A DNA stretch of 64,000 bases from Henckelia pumila (lineage: Eukaryota; Streptophyta; Magnoliopsida; Lamiales; Gesneriaceae), in NCBI RefSeq assembly GCF_033568475.1, contig NC_133122.1:136469402-136533401 (forward strand), written 5' to 3'. Both the position numbers and the translations under genes were made by a program. The first letter of the stretch is position 1. Every line of letters begins with the position of its first letter. The notes under the pieces are model-generated. The model made no database searches, was not told the DNA's origin, and worked only from the letters and a program-made list of their open reading frames with translations. Shown one piece after another: positions 35,532 to 47,816 of the stretch.

Positions 35532-36940
35532 TGACCTGTTGTGTGTAATTTCTGTACTGCAATAACTTATTTATAATGTAGGCCGCTAACAGCTTAGGGC
35601 CCATTAGTCATAAGTTCAAGCCCGACAAGCAAAGCCCGCATGTTCAGAAATTAATATAAAATTCATCGTGACTCCGATTGATAAACCAATTTCACCAATG
35701 TGCACAGAAACCATTTCTGCACCTTTTAAAGTCAAGATAAATTTTTCTGAATCCGGATTCAGTGATTTCCAAAAATGGCCATCCCTATGTCATTTTTAGG
35801 AAATCTTACTCCTCTACTCATAATTAAGAAGTCCAACTTCTTTGTTAATTAAATTTAACTCTTTAAATTTAACTATCTCAACGGGGATTAAAAATCCATT
35901 ACACTGTGTGACCCTCAATGGTTCAGGGATACAGCTAGCCGTGGGCTCACAACTCCTTGTGACTCGGAACAACAATTTCCGACTTGCCCATCAAATCATG
36001 GTAAGAGCGTCTAGCAACATCGCCCCATGATTCCCTAGGTATCACTGATAGTGCCTACAAGAACCAATAGATTTTGGTTAGCGTACAGTACGGTCCCTTC
36101 ATCCATATATCCCGATCGAATCAACAACCATTGGTATATCGAGAGTCGCTCGAGATTCGATAACTATGCAATGCATCTTGAAGATCAAATAGTGACATCG
36201 CATGTGCTACTAAGAAACCATTTCTTAAATCACATCATGTACTCTGGCCAGAGATTCGTCACACTAATATCTCCTCAGATCGCATAGGATATCCACACTC
36301 GCAAGTATGTGGTGAATCCTTGACAACAAAGCATCGACTCCTATATGTGTTGTAACTGTACCCAATCCCGACACCTAATGACCCCAATAGAGTCGGTAAA
36401 CGAGTCAAAGCACATTACTAGCATATAGAATCTCAATGATGTTTCAAGTAGTAAGGACTAATGGTGTACAACCAAAACCGCGGACTATATCCACTCGATA
36501 AGTGATAACCACTTGGAAAGTCCGGATAGGGTAGTTCGATCATTCATCATATGAATATCCATTTGCATGCTTCGAACATCTCTATGTTCCTTACCAATGA
36601 AACGTGGTACTCTGCATCGCAAATGCTAGTCTCAAACTCGAGCGATCCTTATCCTTATTATCGGACGGCTCAATCGACTAGGAACAGTTTAGAATATACA
36701 GTGACTATAAGATGTGTTTCATGATAGACATCTCCATGTTCTACCACATATTACATACACTATAGTATATTCAAGGTCTTTATCAAAACAACAATAGTAT
36801 ATCACAATATAACAATATGAAGAAAGATAAAGTCATTGCCATTAATAAAAGTGTAAATTATATTAAACAAAAGATTGTTTATACAAAGAGTCATCAAAGC
36901 CCTTAGCCACAAGTTGGCTCACCGGGCACCCACTCTTTCA
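35532..36940 (-). repeat. Copia 3' LTR, outer end deleted
   Basis: Matches 43179-44587 almost base for base. The stretch corresponding to 42738-43178 is missing, and the break joins directly to the gypsy LTR. The small open frames inside are repeated at the same offsets in the other LTR and are not genes. Confidence 0.85.
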
Positions 36941-36954
36941 ATCTCCCACTTGCC

Positions 36955-39900
36955 CTAAAGCCAACTAGTCATACTACGTAGACCCATTGCTTCGCGATGT
37001 TTGTCAAATAATGGTCCTGGCAAGGGCTTAGTAAGTGGATCAGCGATATTGTCTGCAGAGGCCACTCTTTTGACAGTGATGTCTCCTCTTTCCACAATCT
37101 CCCGGATGATGTGGTATTTCCTCAGTACGTGTTTGGATCTTTGATGAGACCTTGGTTCTTTTGCCTGAGCAACGGCACCCGTGTTGTCACAGTACACCGG
37201 GACTGAACCAACAAATTCAGGAATGACGCCCAACTCTTGGACGAAATTCCTCATCCAAACGGCCTCTTTAGCAGCAGCTGATGCTGCAATGTATTCTGCT
37301 TCAGTGGTGGAATCCGCTGTGGTGTCCTGCTTGGAACTTTTCCAAGAGACAGCACCGCCATTGAGCATGAACACAAATCCAGAGGTTGACTTCGAGTCAT
37401 CCACGTCACTTTGGAAGCTAGAGTCGGTATAGCCTTCCAATTTTAGTTCTCTTCCTCCATATACCATGAACATATTCTTAGTCCTTCGTAAGTACTTAAG
37501 AATGTCCTTCACGGCTTTCCAATGCATTTGACCGGGATTAGCTTGATATCTGCTCGTGACACTCAGAGCAAATGCTACATCCGGTCTGGTAGATATCATC
37601 CATACATGATACTACCTATGGCTGACGCATATGGTACATGTGTCATTTTCTCTATCTCTTCATCAGTCTTGGGACACATAGACTTGGATAGAGAAACTCC
37701 ATGACACATGGGTAGATGTCCTCTCTTGGACCCATCCATTGAAAACCGTTTCAATATGGTGTCGATGTAGGTTGATTGAGTGAGTCCTATCATTCTCTTA
37801 GATCTATCTCTATAGATCTGTATCCCTAGAATATAGGATGCCTCACCCAAATCCTTCATCGAGAATCTACCTGATAACCATATCTTTGTTGACTGCAACA
37901 TCCCTACATCATTCCCAATGAGTAGGATGTCATCAACATAAAGTATTAAGAATGTCACAGTATCCTTAACTACTTTCTTGTACACGCATGGTTCCTCCGG
38001 GTTTTTGATGAAACCAAAATCCTTTATTGTTTCATCAAATTTCTGGTTCCAACTTCTTGATGTTTGTTTTAGACCATAAATTGATCTCTGAAGCTTGCAT
38101 ACCTTATGCTCGCTTCCCATGGATGTGAACCCCTCAGGCTGCTTCATATAGATTTCTTCCTTAATGTCTCCATTAAGAAAAGCAGTCTTCACATCCATTT
38201 GCCATATCTCATAGTCATACCATGCAGCTATGGCAATAAGGATTCTTATGGACTTGAACATTGCAACTGGCGAAAAGGTTTCATCATAGTCAACTCCTTG
38301 TCTTTGAGTATAACCTTTTGCCACCAATCGCGCCTTGTAGGTCAATACCTTACCATCAGGCCCAAGCTTTCTCTTGTAGATCCATTTACATCCTATTGGA
38401 ACAATTCCATCGGGAGGATCTACTAGAGACCAAACTTGATTTGTATGCATCGAATCTATTTCCGACTGCATAGCTTCAAGCCATAAATTTGAATCCGCAT
38501 CAGAAATTGCTTCCTTGAAGTTTCTTGGATCACATCCAACATCGGGTTCATCTTGATCCCCTTCAAGAAGAAGACCATATCGAATAGGAGGTCTAGAAGT
38601 CCTCTCGGATCTTCTAGGTATAGGCGTGTCCAGCAATGGTTCCTGAGGTGTAGGATCGTTATTTTGTATTTCGGGTTCTTCTCGAATTTCTTCGAGTTCC
38701 ATCATCTCGCCTTTCTTATCCAATAAGAACTCCTTCTCCAAGAAGGTGGCATTCCTTGAAACAAACACCTTTGTTTCAGCAGGATAATAGAAATAATATC
38801 CGATTAAATTCTTCGGATACCCTACAAAATAACATAAGCTGGATCGACTATCCAACTTATCTCCCACTGTCTGCTTCACGTAAGCAGGACATTCCCAAAT
38901 CCTCAAGTACGAATACTTAGGAGCTTTGCCATTCCATAACTCGTATGGTGTTTTGTCCACTGCTTTAGTGTGGACGTTGTTCAACAACAATACCGCCGTT
39001 TCAAGCACATAGCCCCAAAACGAAGGTGGAAGCTCAGTGAAGCTCATCATGGACCGAACCATGTCCAACAAAGTTCGATTACGACGCTCCGATACACCAT
39101 TAAGCTGTGGTGTCATAGGAGGAGTCCACTGAGAGAGAATCCCATTCTCTTTTAGATAGTCCAAAAACTCGGTACTCAAGTATTCTCCACCTCGATCCGA
39201 TCGAAGTGCTTTAATACTTTTACCTAGCTTGTTTTCTACTTCAGCCTTGAATTCTTTGAACTTTTCAAATGCTTCAGACTTATATTTCATTAAATATAAA
39301 TACCCATATCTTGAATAATCATCAGTAAAGGTAATGAAGTAGGTGTGGCCATATTGAGTCCCAACTCTAAATGGACCACAAACATCTGTATGGATCAAAT
39401 CCAACAGATTTTGACTACGTTCAGGTTTTCCCTTAAAAGGAGATTTAGTCATTTTTCCTTTTAGGCAGGATTCACAAGTAGGTAGAGAGTTAATATCAGA
39501 CATATCAAACATTTCCTCTCCCACTAGCTTGTTCATCCTCCTTGAGGAAATATGACCTAGCCTAGCGTGCCAAAGGTTTGCCGGGTTTTGGCTATCGATT
39601 TTCCTTTTGTTTGTTGTTGCCGGTTTATCAACATAATTTATTGGAACGTCTTTTAGTTTTAAGTTGTATAGATCGTTTTCAAGTTGTCCATTTCCAATTA
39701 AACATTCATTCTTGTAAATATTGCAAATCTCATTCACAAAATTGCAAGAATAACCATCTCTATCAAGCATAGAAACAGAAATAATGTTTTTAATCAAATC
39801 CGGAACAAATAAAACATCTTTTAAAAGTAACTTAAAACCGTTCTGCAAAATTAAATAAACATCTCCCACGGCTTTTGCTTCAACTCTGGAACCATTTCCG

Positions 39901-40868
39901 AGCCTCAGCTGGGTCTCACCCATCCTAAGCCTGCGACTTCTTGTCATCACCTGCAAATCATTGCAAATGTGAGATCCACATCCGGTATCCAATACCCAAG
40001 AAGTAGTATTAAGTGAAACATTTATTTCAATATAGAACATACCCTTCGCAGTTCGCAACTGCTCTAGATATTCCTTGCAGTTACGCTTCCAATGACCGGG
40101 CTTCTTGCAGTAATGGCAAACATCCTTGGATTTTTCCATGTTTGAAGCCTTTGTCTTGTACTTCTTCTCGGGTTCGATTTTCTTGGGTGGGGCAGAACGT
40201 TTCTTACCCTTTGTACTTGGCCCCTTCTTAGCAGAAGAAGAGGAGCCCACCAAGAAAGCCGGTTTATCCTTCTTTAATGTGGATTCATATGTCACAAGCA
40301 TATTGACCATCTCTTCAAGGGAGGCCTCTATCTTGTTCATATTGAAATTTATCACAAATCCGTCAAACGAAGAAGGAAGAGACAGAAGTAGTAAGTCCAC
40401 GTTGAGTTCATGCTCCAACACCAAATCAAGGGTTACCAACTTCTGTATGAGCCAAATCACTCGTACCCCATGATCACGGACCGAAGTCCCTTCACGCATG
40501 CGACACGTCATTAGCTCCTTTACATTAGCGAATCTTTCAGCCCTCGATTGAGCCCCAAAAAGTTCCTTGAGTTGAACGTGAATGTCAGCAGCATTCACGG
40601 TGTCCTCAAATCGCCTCTGGAGTTCATCAGACATCGAGGCTTGCATATAGCATTTGGTCTTGATATCATGGTCCCACCATGTATCAAGCTTGGCTAACTC
40701 CTCCGGACTTACGTCAGCTGGTGCTTCCTTCGGAGGAGATTTTTCTAACACGTAGAGCATCTTCTCCGAAGTCAAGACAATCTTCAACTTACGGAACCAT
40801 TCCGTATAGTTTGCGCCAGTCAACTTATTTTGTTCGAGGATCGAGAAAAGTGGATTACGCGAATTCAT
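36955..40868 (-). pseudogene. Copia gag-pol polyprotein with a single frameshift
   Basis: The likely start is the Met at 40868 (MNSRNPLFSILEQNKLTGAN); an in-frame Met lies 17 codons upstream. Domains in order: UBN2 gag; CCHC knuckle CHYCKKPGHWKRNC; protease LDTGCGSH; integrase HHCC (HARLGH...CESC) and core (HTDVCGPF, FTDDYS, RSDRGGEY); reverse transcriptase (KARLVAKGYTQ, MDVKTAFLNG, LYVDDILLIG). The frame breaks at about 37600 after GSIMYG and resumes one base off as MISTRPDVAFALS, then runs through RNase H (YTDSSFQSD, DSTTEAEYIA, SKHVLRKYHII) to a stop at 36955. That one-base loss is the only lesion I see. About 1.3 kb of residues match the Tork-like plant Copia layout. Confidence 0.9.
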
Positions 40869-40919
40869 CGTATGAAATACTGAAAAGAAACATACAAATA
40901 TCAGTGATTGTTTAAGCAA

Positions 40920-42722
40920 TTTACTAAGACATAAAATAGGCGAAATTTATTTTATGAATCTCACTCCCACTATTTTAACGATTTCACTACCCTCTAGTGA
41001 AAACGGGAAACTGTTTTCCTTAGTGAGAACATGGAGTCCAATTGACAAACTTATGGTCCCGAATAATATCAGCCAACCATAATTTTCAAAAGGTAGAGCC
41101 CAATTGCTTCCAAAACAACCTCTACGTTTTTACCTCATGTCCAATAAGGGCCCAATAATATGACGCCGATTATTGTGACATGTCAAGATGACCCATCAAT
41201 ATTAAGTTGTGATGGACGGTCGCCATGTGGATCCCCCAATAATATGAGCCGATCCCATGGGAGTTCCACCCAACTTACAACATGTGTCGATCCAATGTAC
41301 AGCTTTCCGACGAACGGGCCCCCCCAATAATATGAGCCGGACCGTATCCGCGGATAGCATCTCATACATTGATCGTTGATGGAAGGTAGGAACATTTAAA
41401 CAAATTTAAATTTCCTTTATTTATCTTGATATCAATTTTAAATCATATTTAAAATGAGGGATTTTTAATTATAAAAATTTGTCTCATCATTTTTAAAATT
41501 TTTTTGTATGTTTTGTCGGATTCACACAATTTTGTATAAAACATGCATACAACTATAATATCACATATTATATAGGATGATCGATTCCATTTCTAATCGA
41601 CCCGTGGTTGCCAATCACGAGTCTTAGTCCAATCCTAGGTAATATGCAGTATGCAATGCAATCCTATTACATTTGCTTCCAATTTACATTTCTTCTGTCT
41701 TTATTGTCTGCTGGGCCCACCTCCATCTTCAAATCTTGATCTCCCACTAAATCTAATGTATTTACAATAAATAACAATGACAAGTAGGGGATACATTTTT
41801 AAAGGATGGGAACGGGCCATAAACCAAGCCCACTTTTATTACATATGACATTCATATTGGGCCATAAACCAGGCCCATTAATAAAACCAACAACAATAAA
41901 AACAAATGTAAATTCCTAACATACACTACAAAATTGGTCATGGCAATCGATCATCCTTATCCAATAATATTTAATTCAAAATTAATTTATTGGATAACAT
42001 GCAATGGCATTTAAATTTAAAAGGATAAAATCATATTTCATACATAAAATCTTATTTTACATACAAAATCATATTTTATCTTTTTATCAAATAAAATCAT
42101 ATTTTATCTATAAAATCCAATTTTATACATAAAATCATATTTTATCAATATATCCATAAGATCATATCTTGTCATCAATTGTACCAAAAATAATTAATTT
42201 TAAAAATTCAATTTAAGGATAAAATATTAAAATTTTCCAAAAATTCAAATTTATCCAAAAATCAATTTTAAAATTTCCGGACTCGAACAATTCGATCCGG
42301 CGCCTCGTGGACCAATCAAAACAATTTTCGATCGGACCAAAAATAGAATTCTAACATATTAAAATTTAATTTAAAAAATTAAAATTAATTTTTCCCGCGG
42401 GCCGCCCGGGACATTCCCGGGCTGCCCGCGCCCCGTAGGGCTCGGGCCGGGCAGCCCGGCTGCCCCTAGGGCAGCGACGATCGCTGCCCTAGGCAGCGAT
42501 CACATCGCTGCCCATGGGCAGCCGGGCAGCGCACTGGGCAGCGCCGTGTGCTGCTCGGGGCAGCGACGATCGCTGCCCCTGCCCCGGGCAGCGATCCAAT
42601 CGCTGCCCGGGTTTTTGCCCGAAAAAAAAATTTTATTTTTAAAATATTTATTTTGTTTCAAAAACCGAGGCCTAAAAATTTTTTGTACAATCGATTAATT
42701 TAATCGCTTGATCTGAGCAACC
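40920..42722 (-). other. Long untranslated leader of the Copia element
   Basis: 1.8 kb between the primer-binding site and gag without a credible frame. Contains four spaced copies of CCCAATAATATGA.CCG-type words at about 41055-41335, AT-rich text with repeated AAAATCATATTTTATC words (42030-42180), and the GC-rich block annotated separately. Confidence 0.6.
42395..42612 (-). repeat. GC-rich, self-complementary block in the Copia leader
   Basis: About 215 bp of very high GC in AT-rich surroundings, built from GGGCAGCGAT / ATCGCTGCCC units in both orientations, GGGCAGCCGGGCAGC and similar. It can form several strong hairpins in the RNA. It may act in packaging, dimerisation or translation control; this is inference. 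Confidence 0.75.
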
Positions 42723-42737
42723 TGGCTCTGATACCAC
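42723..42737 (-). other. Copia primer-binding site
   Basis: On the minus strand GTGGTATCAGAGCC follows the LTR end CTCCAACA. Complementary to initiator tRNA-Met. Confidence 0.88.
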
Positions 42738-44587
42738 TGTTGGAGAACGTGACGATCAGATCAATTAGGATTGATACCCGGTGCAGCGGAAGTTTAAAAT
42801 TTTTGTATGGAACGATTCCATAATAGGTATAAACCTTACGATTAAATTGTGTGTGTAAAAATTAAATAACAATTATAAAATTTTTACCTTTAATCTCGAA
42901 TCGAGATTTTGGACACCAACAGATTTCTCTGCTCTTGTTGTATATCCCTGGAACTGATGGACGAACTGTTCTTCAATCAGGTCCACGAACGGATATTTAA
43001 TCCCTCTGATAGATTGCACTAGAAAATCTATCAGAAGTTTCTACGAAGAGAATTAACGAATTTGATCCGTTAAACCAGACTGTAATTCAAAATCACAGGC
43101 TGGATTTTTCTCGAGCAGAGGGAGAGGGGGGGGACGGCCACCTTTTGAAAATTAACTAGGGTTTTCGAAAAATCCTTATGACCTGTTGTGTGTAATTTCT
43201 GTACTGCAATAACTTATTTATAATGTAGGCCGCTAACAGCTTAGGGCCCATTAGTCATAAGTTCAAGCCCGACAAGCAAAGCCCGCATGTTCAGAAATTA
43301 ATATAAAATTCATCGTGACTCCGATTGATAAACCGATTTCACCAATGTGCACAGAAACCATTTCTGCACCTTTTAAAGTCAAGATAAATTTTTCTGAATC
43401 CGAATTCAGTGATTTCCAAAAATGGCCATCTCTATGTCATTTTTAGGAAATCTTACTCCTCTACTCATAATTAAGAAGTCCAACTTCTTTGTTCATTAAA
43501 TTTAACTCTTTAAATTTAACTATCTCAACGGGGATTAAAAATCCATTACACTGTGTGACCCTCAATGGTTCAGGGATACAGCTAGTCGTGGGCTCACAAC
43601 TCCTTGTGACTCGGAACAACAATTTCCGACTTGCCCATCGAATCATGGTAAGAGCGTCTAGCAACATCGCCCCATGATTCCCTAGGTATCACTGATAGTG
43701 CCTACAAGAACCAATAGATTTTGGTTAGCGTACAGTACGGTCCCTTCATCCATATATCCCGATCGAATCAACAACCATTGGTATATCGAGAGTCGCTCGA
43801 GATTCGATAACTATGCAATGCATCTTGAAGATCAAATAGTGACATCGCATGTGCTACTAAGAAACCATTTCTTAAATCACATCATGTACTCTGGCCAGAG
43901 ATTCGTCACACTAATATCTCCTCAGATCGCATAGGATATCCACACTCGCAAGTATGTGGTGAATCCTTGACAACAAAGCATCGACTCCTATATGTGTTGT
44001 AACTGTACCCAATCCCGACACCTGATGACCCCAATAGAGTCGGTAAACGAGTCAAAGCACAGTACTAGCATATAGAGTCTCAATGATGTTTCAAGTAGTA
44101 AGAACTAATGGTGTACAACCAAAACCGCGGACTATATCCACTCGATAAGTGATAACCACTTGGAAAGTCCGGATAGGGTAGTTCGATCATTCATCATATG
44201 AATATCCATTTGCATGCTTCGAACATCTCTATGTTCCTTACCAATGAAACGTGGTACTCTGCATCGCAAATGCTAGTCTCAAACTCGAGCGATCCTTATC
44301 CTTATTATCGGACGGCTCAATCGACTAGGAACAGTTTAGAATATACAGTGACTATAAGATGTGTTTCATGATAGACATCTCCATGTTCTACCACATATTA
44401 CATACACTATAGTATATTCAAGGTCTTTATCAAAACAACAATAGTATATCACAATATAACAATATGAAGAAAGATAAAGTCATTGTCATTAATAAAAGTG
44501 TAAATTATATTAAACAAAAGATTGTTTATACAAAGAGTCATCAAAGCCCTTAGCCACAAGTTGGCTCACCGGGCACCCACTCTTTCA
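42738..44587 (-). repeat. Copia 5' LTR, full length
   Basis: 1850 bp; on the plus strand it starts TGTTGGAGAACGTG and ends CACTCTTTCA. Its first 441 bp have no counterpart in the truncated 3' LTR. Confidence 0.87.
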
Positions 44588-45490
44588 CTGACGACGGACG
44601 TAGTTATAGCTTTAGCTTCCTAAAAATATTTAATAGTATGATATAGGTTAGTTAAGGCTTTTAGAGCATAAATAATGATTCATGAGTATTTTGCATTGTA
44701 GAGCTGATGATAGACTTGGAACCTAGAGCGGGACTTCTAGGACTGTCTTTAGTAAGGCACGTAAGTACTGACCGAGATAACCGGCATGATATATTATATA
44801 TGTGTTGTATGAGTATGTGCTATGTATTTTACCATGTTTTACTGCTTTATCACATGCATGTTTTTATACATACTGAACTGCATCTCATGAGAGGGGAGTC
44901 TTGACAGTTTCCATATGCGACTGGTATCTCCTTATGGATTCGGGTCAGGTTTTGGGGAGGCTCAGCCCCTGGTTGTTCTATCACTGGGAGCGACCGTGAT
45001 GGTGGAGTGGACGCTACAATGATTGGGGAATATACGAGTACCCTGCGGATTAGCTATCTGGGACGATACTGTGTATTCATTGGCACCTCTAAGCAGACTG
45101 TTTTATCCAGGGTTTTAAAGTCATTTGTATCTGCATATATTTTATATATCATTGCTTCCGTACTGAGCGTAGTCGCTTACGTCAAGTGTTTTCTATATGT
45201 CTGGACACCTCATTCGACGGGGCAGGTGTTGGTGCAGGTGCAGGTATTGCGCCCAGTGACTTGGAGTAGTCGGTGACCAGGGAGGACAACAGGATTAGTT
45301 GTAGGTTCTATTGTTGTCCAGATTTATTCGATTGGGTTGTATATCGAATTTATTTTTAACCGGTTGTATTCTGTCGGTCAGCATTTATTTAAGCTTTTCA
45401 CAGTATAATGATGATCTGTGTTAATTGCATGCTTAATTTTTCTCTAATTCTTTGATTAGTAGTGGATCCGGGTTGGGTCGCTAGCTACAG
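44588..45490 (+). repeat. Gypsy 3' LTR, right part
   Basis: Continues the gypsy LTR after the Copia insertion. From about 45037 it matches the right half of the 5' LTR (GGCACC.CT.AGCAGACTG, GACCAGGGAGGACAAC, TAGTGGATCCGGGTTGGG) and ends GCTACA. The related solo-type LTR at 59056 has about 190 bp more between the TATA region and the CTGAC.ACGGACG word, so some LTR sequence was lost at the Copia's left border. Confidence 0.72.
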
Positions 45491-47610
45491 TTGTAACTTA
45501 CACATGTAGTGAGGTTAATTTTGAACTTTTAATGGTTTCTTGCTTGGAAAAGGCGGAGTATGGTAGAATACTCTTAATAGGAGACCACCTATGTAAGTAT
45601 TAGGATGGGCCGCCTCATTGAAACACTTATGAAGCCAAAATGTGTTCCATGGCCAAAACGAACACAACCATAAAACCAATAGAAATGAAGAAAATTCATT
45701 GTGTAGGTACTATTGTTTGGGTTTACACAAACCGCCAAGAAGTTCAAGACATCATGTTCATTTTGTGGCCTAGTAAATCCTATAGTATTCGACTATGGAA
45801 GGTTCAAATCCACAAGCTACCTCTCCTGATGCATTGAATTTTCGTGTGAACTCTCTTTGACATCATGTACATTCATGCATTAATTTCATGTGGGGGATTT
45901 TTGAAAATTTGATTGTGCATAATGAACTGAAATTAAGCAATGAGAAGCTCGGAAAAGGAAAAAATGGTGAGAAGCTCGGAAAATGGAAAAGGAAAAAAAT
46001 AGAAAATTGAGGTCCAGGGGCACTGAAAATTGCGCTCTTGCACTGGTAATGCTGCTTGGGCGTTTGCCTAGGCAAGCAGAGGTGGCGCAGGGGCGCAATA
46101 TATTGCCCCTGCACTGGAGCTTCTGCCTTGGAATTTTCCAAGGCTCTTGGAGTGGCGCAAGGGCACAATATATTGCGCCCCCTGCACCGGTGCTTCTTAT
46201 TCATGAAAAGTTGCATGTCTTTTTTCAAGTTTTCTAATGGTTTTGACATTTTTTTGGTGATATTTTTCAGTTATTTGGACCAAAAGACACACCACATGAT
46301 TGAAAATTTTTGTCTTTACACCAAAACAACATAAATATGAGAATCAAACATCATTTTAATAATTTTTTAATAAGATTCTCAGATTTTTAATTCATTCCTG
46401 AACACATTTTTTTTTCTTCTTCTTCTTTCTACAAAAGAGAGTTTATAAAACATTTTTGGTTGAGAAACTTGTGATATATAGTGCTATAATCACAAGTAGA
46501 AGTTGTTGTATCTTGGGAGAAGATTTTCAAACATCGTAAGCACCAAGAGCGGGGAAAAATCTTCTTAAGAAAATCGTGTTCAACACGAGCCTCAAATGTT
46601 GAATTATTTTACTGTTTTCTTCTCTGTCATATTCAAGTTTTTCCAACAAATATAACAACAATAAAGGTCTTGTACTGTTTCTATCAATGAAATGGTCATT
46701 TTCATGCTTCTGGATACTTTCCTCATCTTCTGATGATTTTGAGCTCTACTGGTGCAGTAGATACTGGCTATCTACTGGTTTCATCAGCTACTGGTTTCCT
46801 CAGTTACTAGTTTTCAGTGGCTATTGGTTCGGACTCTGCTGCATTTCGGAGTCTACTTCTTTTCTGCACTTCAGATTTCAGTAGCGTTGTTTTCAGTAGC
46901 ACGTTCTCTTGCTTATATCTCTTGATTTGTTAACTTCTGGGCAAATTGATGAACATGAAAGTTGTAGCCCTTTGTCTTGGATTTTCACAGAATCAAGAAT
47001 CACTCGATTTCAAGTTAGTATGAGGTATGTCCAAAATTCTACTCTGCAGAATTTCAGTGCAAAACCATAGATTTCACCTCAATATATCAGCAACTTATGA
47101 TCCGATTCAGACTTTGACTTTTGAATATGATTTGTAGATCATTGTCTTTTCTTCGTAATGCATATTGAATCGTTACATTTGGATAACCAAGCTGCAAGAT
47201 ATGACCCAAATAACAGAACTGCTCAGCGGCTACTGGTTTCTGTTTTTTGCTCATTCGGTTCAGCTCCAGTAGCATCTTTAGACAGCAGTTTGATCTAGAT
47301 AACATCCGATTTAGTCATACTGGTCTGCAATATGACTTGAAGCTTTTTGAGTTGTCAGTCCAATAGTTTTGGTCACTCGTCATTTGGAACATTGAGCTAT
47401 GAGATATCATCAAAGCAATTCAGCTCACCAGAAACTAAGTGTGCTGGAATTTTGTTTCACAAGCTTATCACTTCCAAAATGTGCTGTATGACCTACACAC
47501 TCCAATAAATATGTTAGAAACACAATAACAAATTTTGTTATCATCAAAATCAAGATTGCTTGTGTTTAATTATCCAAAAACAACAAATCTTTCAAATCTA
47601 ATTAAATAAG
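45491..47610 (+). mobile_element. Degraded LTR-retrotransposon end and LTR-like DNA
   Basis: The sequence up to about 45890 has a GGAGACCACCTATGTAAGTA...GGGCCGCCTC context and then a purine tract (CATGTGGGGGATT at 45889-45901), like the end of a plant LTR element followed by its LTR. From 45900 on there are GC-rich inverted words around CAATATATTG (46080-46180), a CACAAGTAGAAG...ACACGAGCC leader-like section (46480-46600) and a CTACTGGTTTC array (46746-46830). The right border may be near 47560 (TTTTGTTATCATCAAAATC). Borders and family are uncertain; no protein domain is seen. Confidence 0.45.
46746..46830. repeat. CTACTGGTTTC-type short repeats
   Basis: Words CTACTGGT(TTC) and variants (TACTAGTTTTCAGT, GCTATTGGTT) recur about every 18-22 bp, and once more at about 47226-47240. 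Imperfect tandem repeat of unknown meaning. Confidence 0.5.
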
Positions 47611-47816
47611 ATAATCATCTTCTATAATAATATATTTATAAAAAAAAAAGGGTAATGTTGACAAATAAGTAGAAAAAATGATAAGTTAGAGTTAAGAGTC
47701 TGATTAATAAATGATGGAGGGCAAAACTGCAAATGGCGTCCCCTTGACAAAACTTATTTATTTTTTGGATTATTTAATTTCATTGCTGTGGATCGATCTG
47801 AGCTCCGGCGAAAACA

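Larger units (their letters stand above)
35532..44587 (-). mobile_element. Nearly intact Copia retrotransposon inserted in the gypsy LTR
   Basis: Minus-strand element: 5' LTR 42738-44587 (1850 bp, TG...CA ends), primer-binding site GTGGTATCAGAGCC just inside (42723-42737), long leader (40920-42722), gag-pol (36955-40868), polypurine tract AAGTGGGAGAT (36941-36951) and 3' LTR 35532-36940. The 3' LTR lacks about 441 bp at its outer end. Over the shared 1.41 kb I count roughly a dozen mismatches between LTRs, indicating a recent insertion. The right flank continues the gypsy LTR (CTGACGACGGACG); the left target duplication is lost with the deletion. Confidence 0.88.
26780..45490 (+). mobile_element. 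Nested LARD-like Ty3/gypsy-type element
   Basis: Plus-strand order: truncated 5' LTR (about 26780-26806 and 30557-30978, split by a CACTA-like insertion); primer-binding site TGGTATCAGAGC (30984-30995); a 4-kb internal region without recognisable gag or pol; polypurine tract AAGGGGGGAAGAA (35016-35028); and a 3' LTR (35029-35531 and 44588-45490, split by a Copia element). The two LTR right halves are clearly similar (GACTTGGA.TAGTCGGTGACC, TAGTGGATCCGGGTTGGG, GCTACA end). The GAGGACGAAAT...GGGGGGAAGAATG context before the 3' LTR is typical of Ty3/gypsy chromovirus-type elements. Long LTRs plus a non-coding interior fit a large retrotransposon derivative dependent on a relative. Confidence 0.75.

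Noticed and set aside
35842-36287. Frames of 62 and 78 codons that recur at 43489-43934
   Set aside because: They repeat because they lie in the two Copia LTRs; they are not genes.
45863-46334. Overlapping frames on both strands near 46 kb
   Set aside because: They translate inverted GC-rich repeats on opposite strands; the coding appearance is a repeat artefact.
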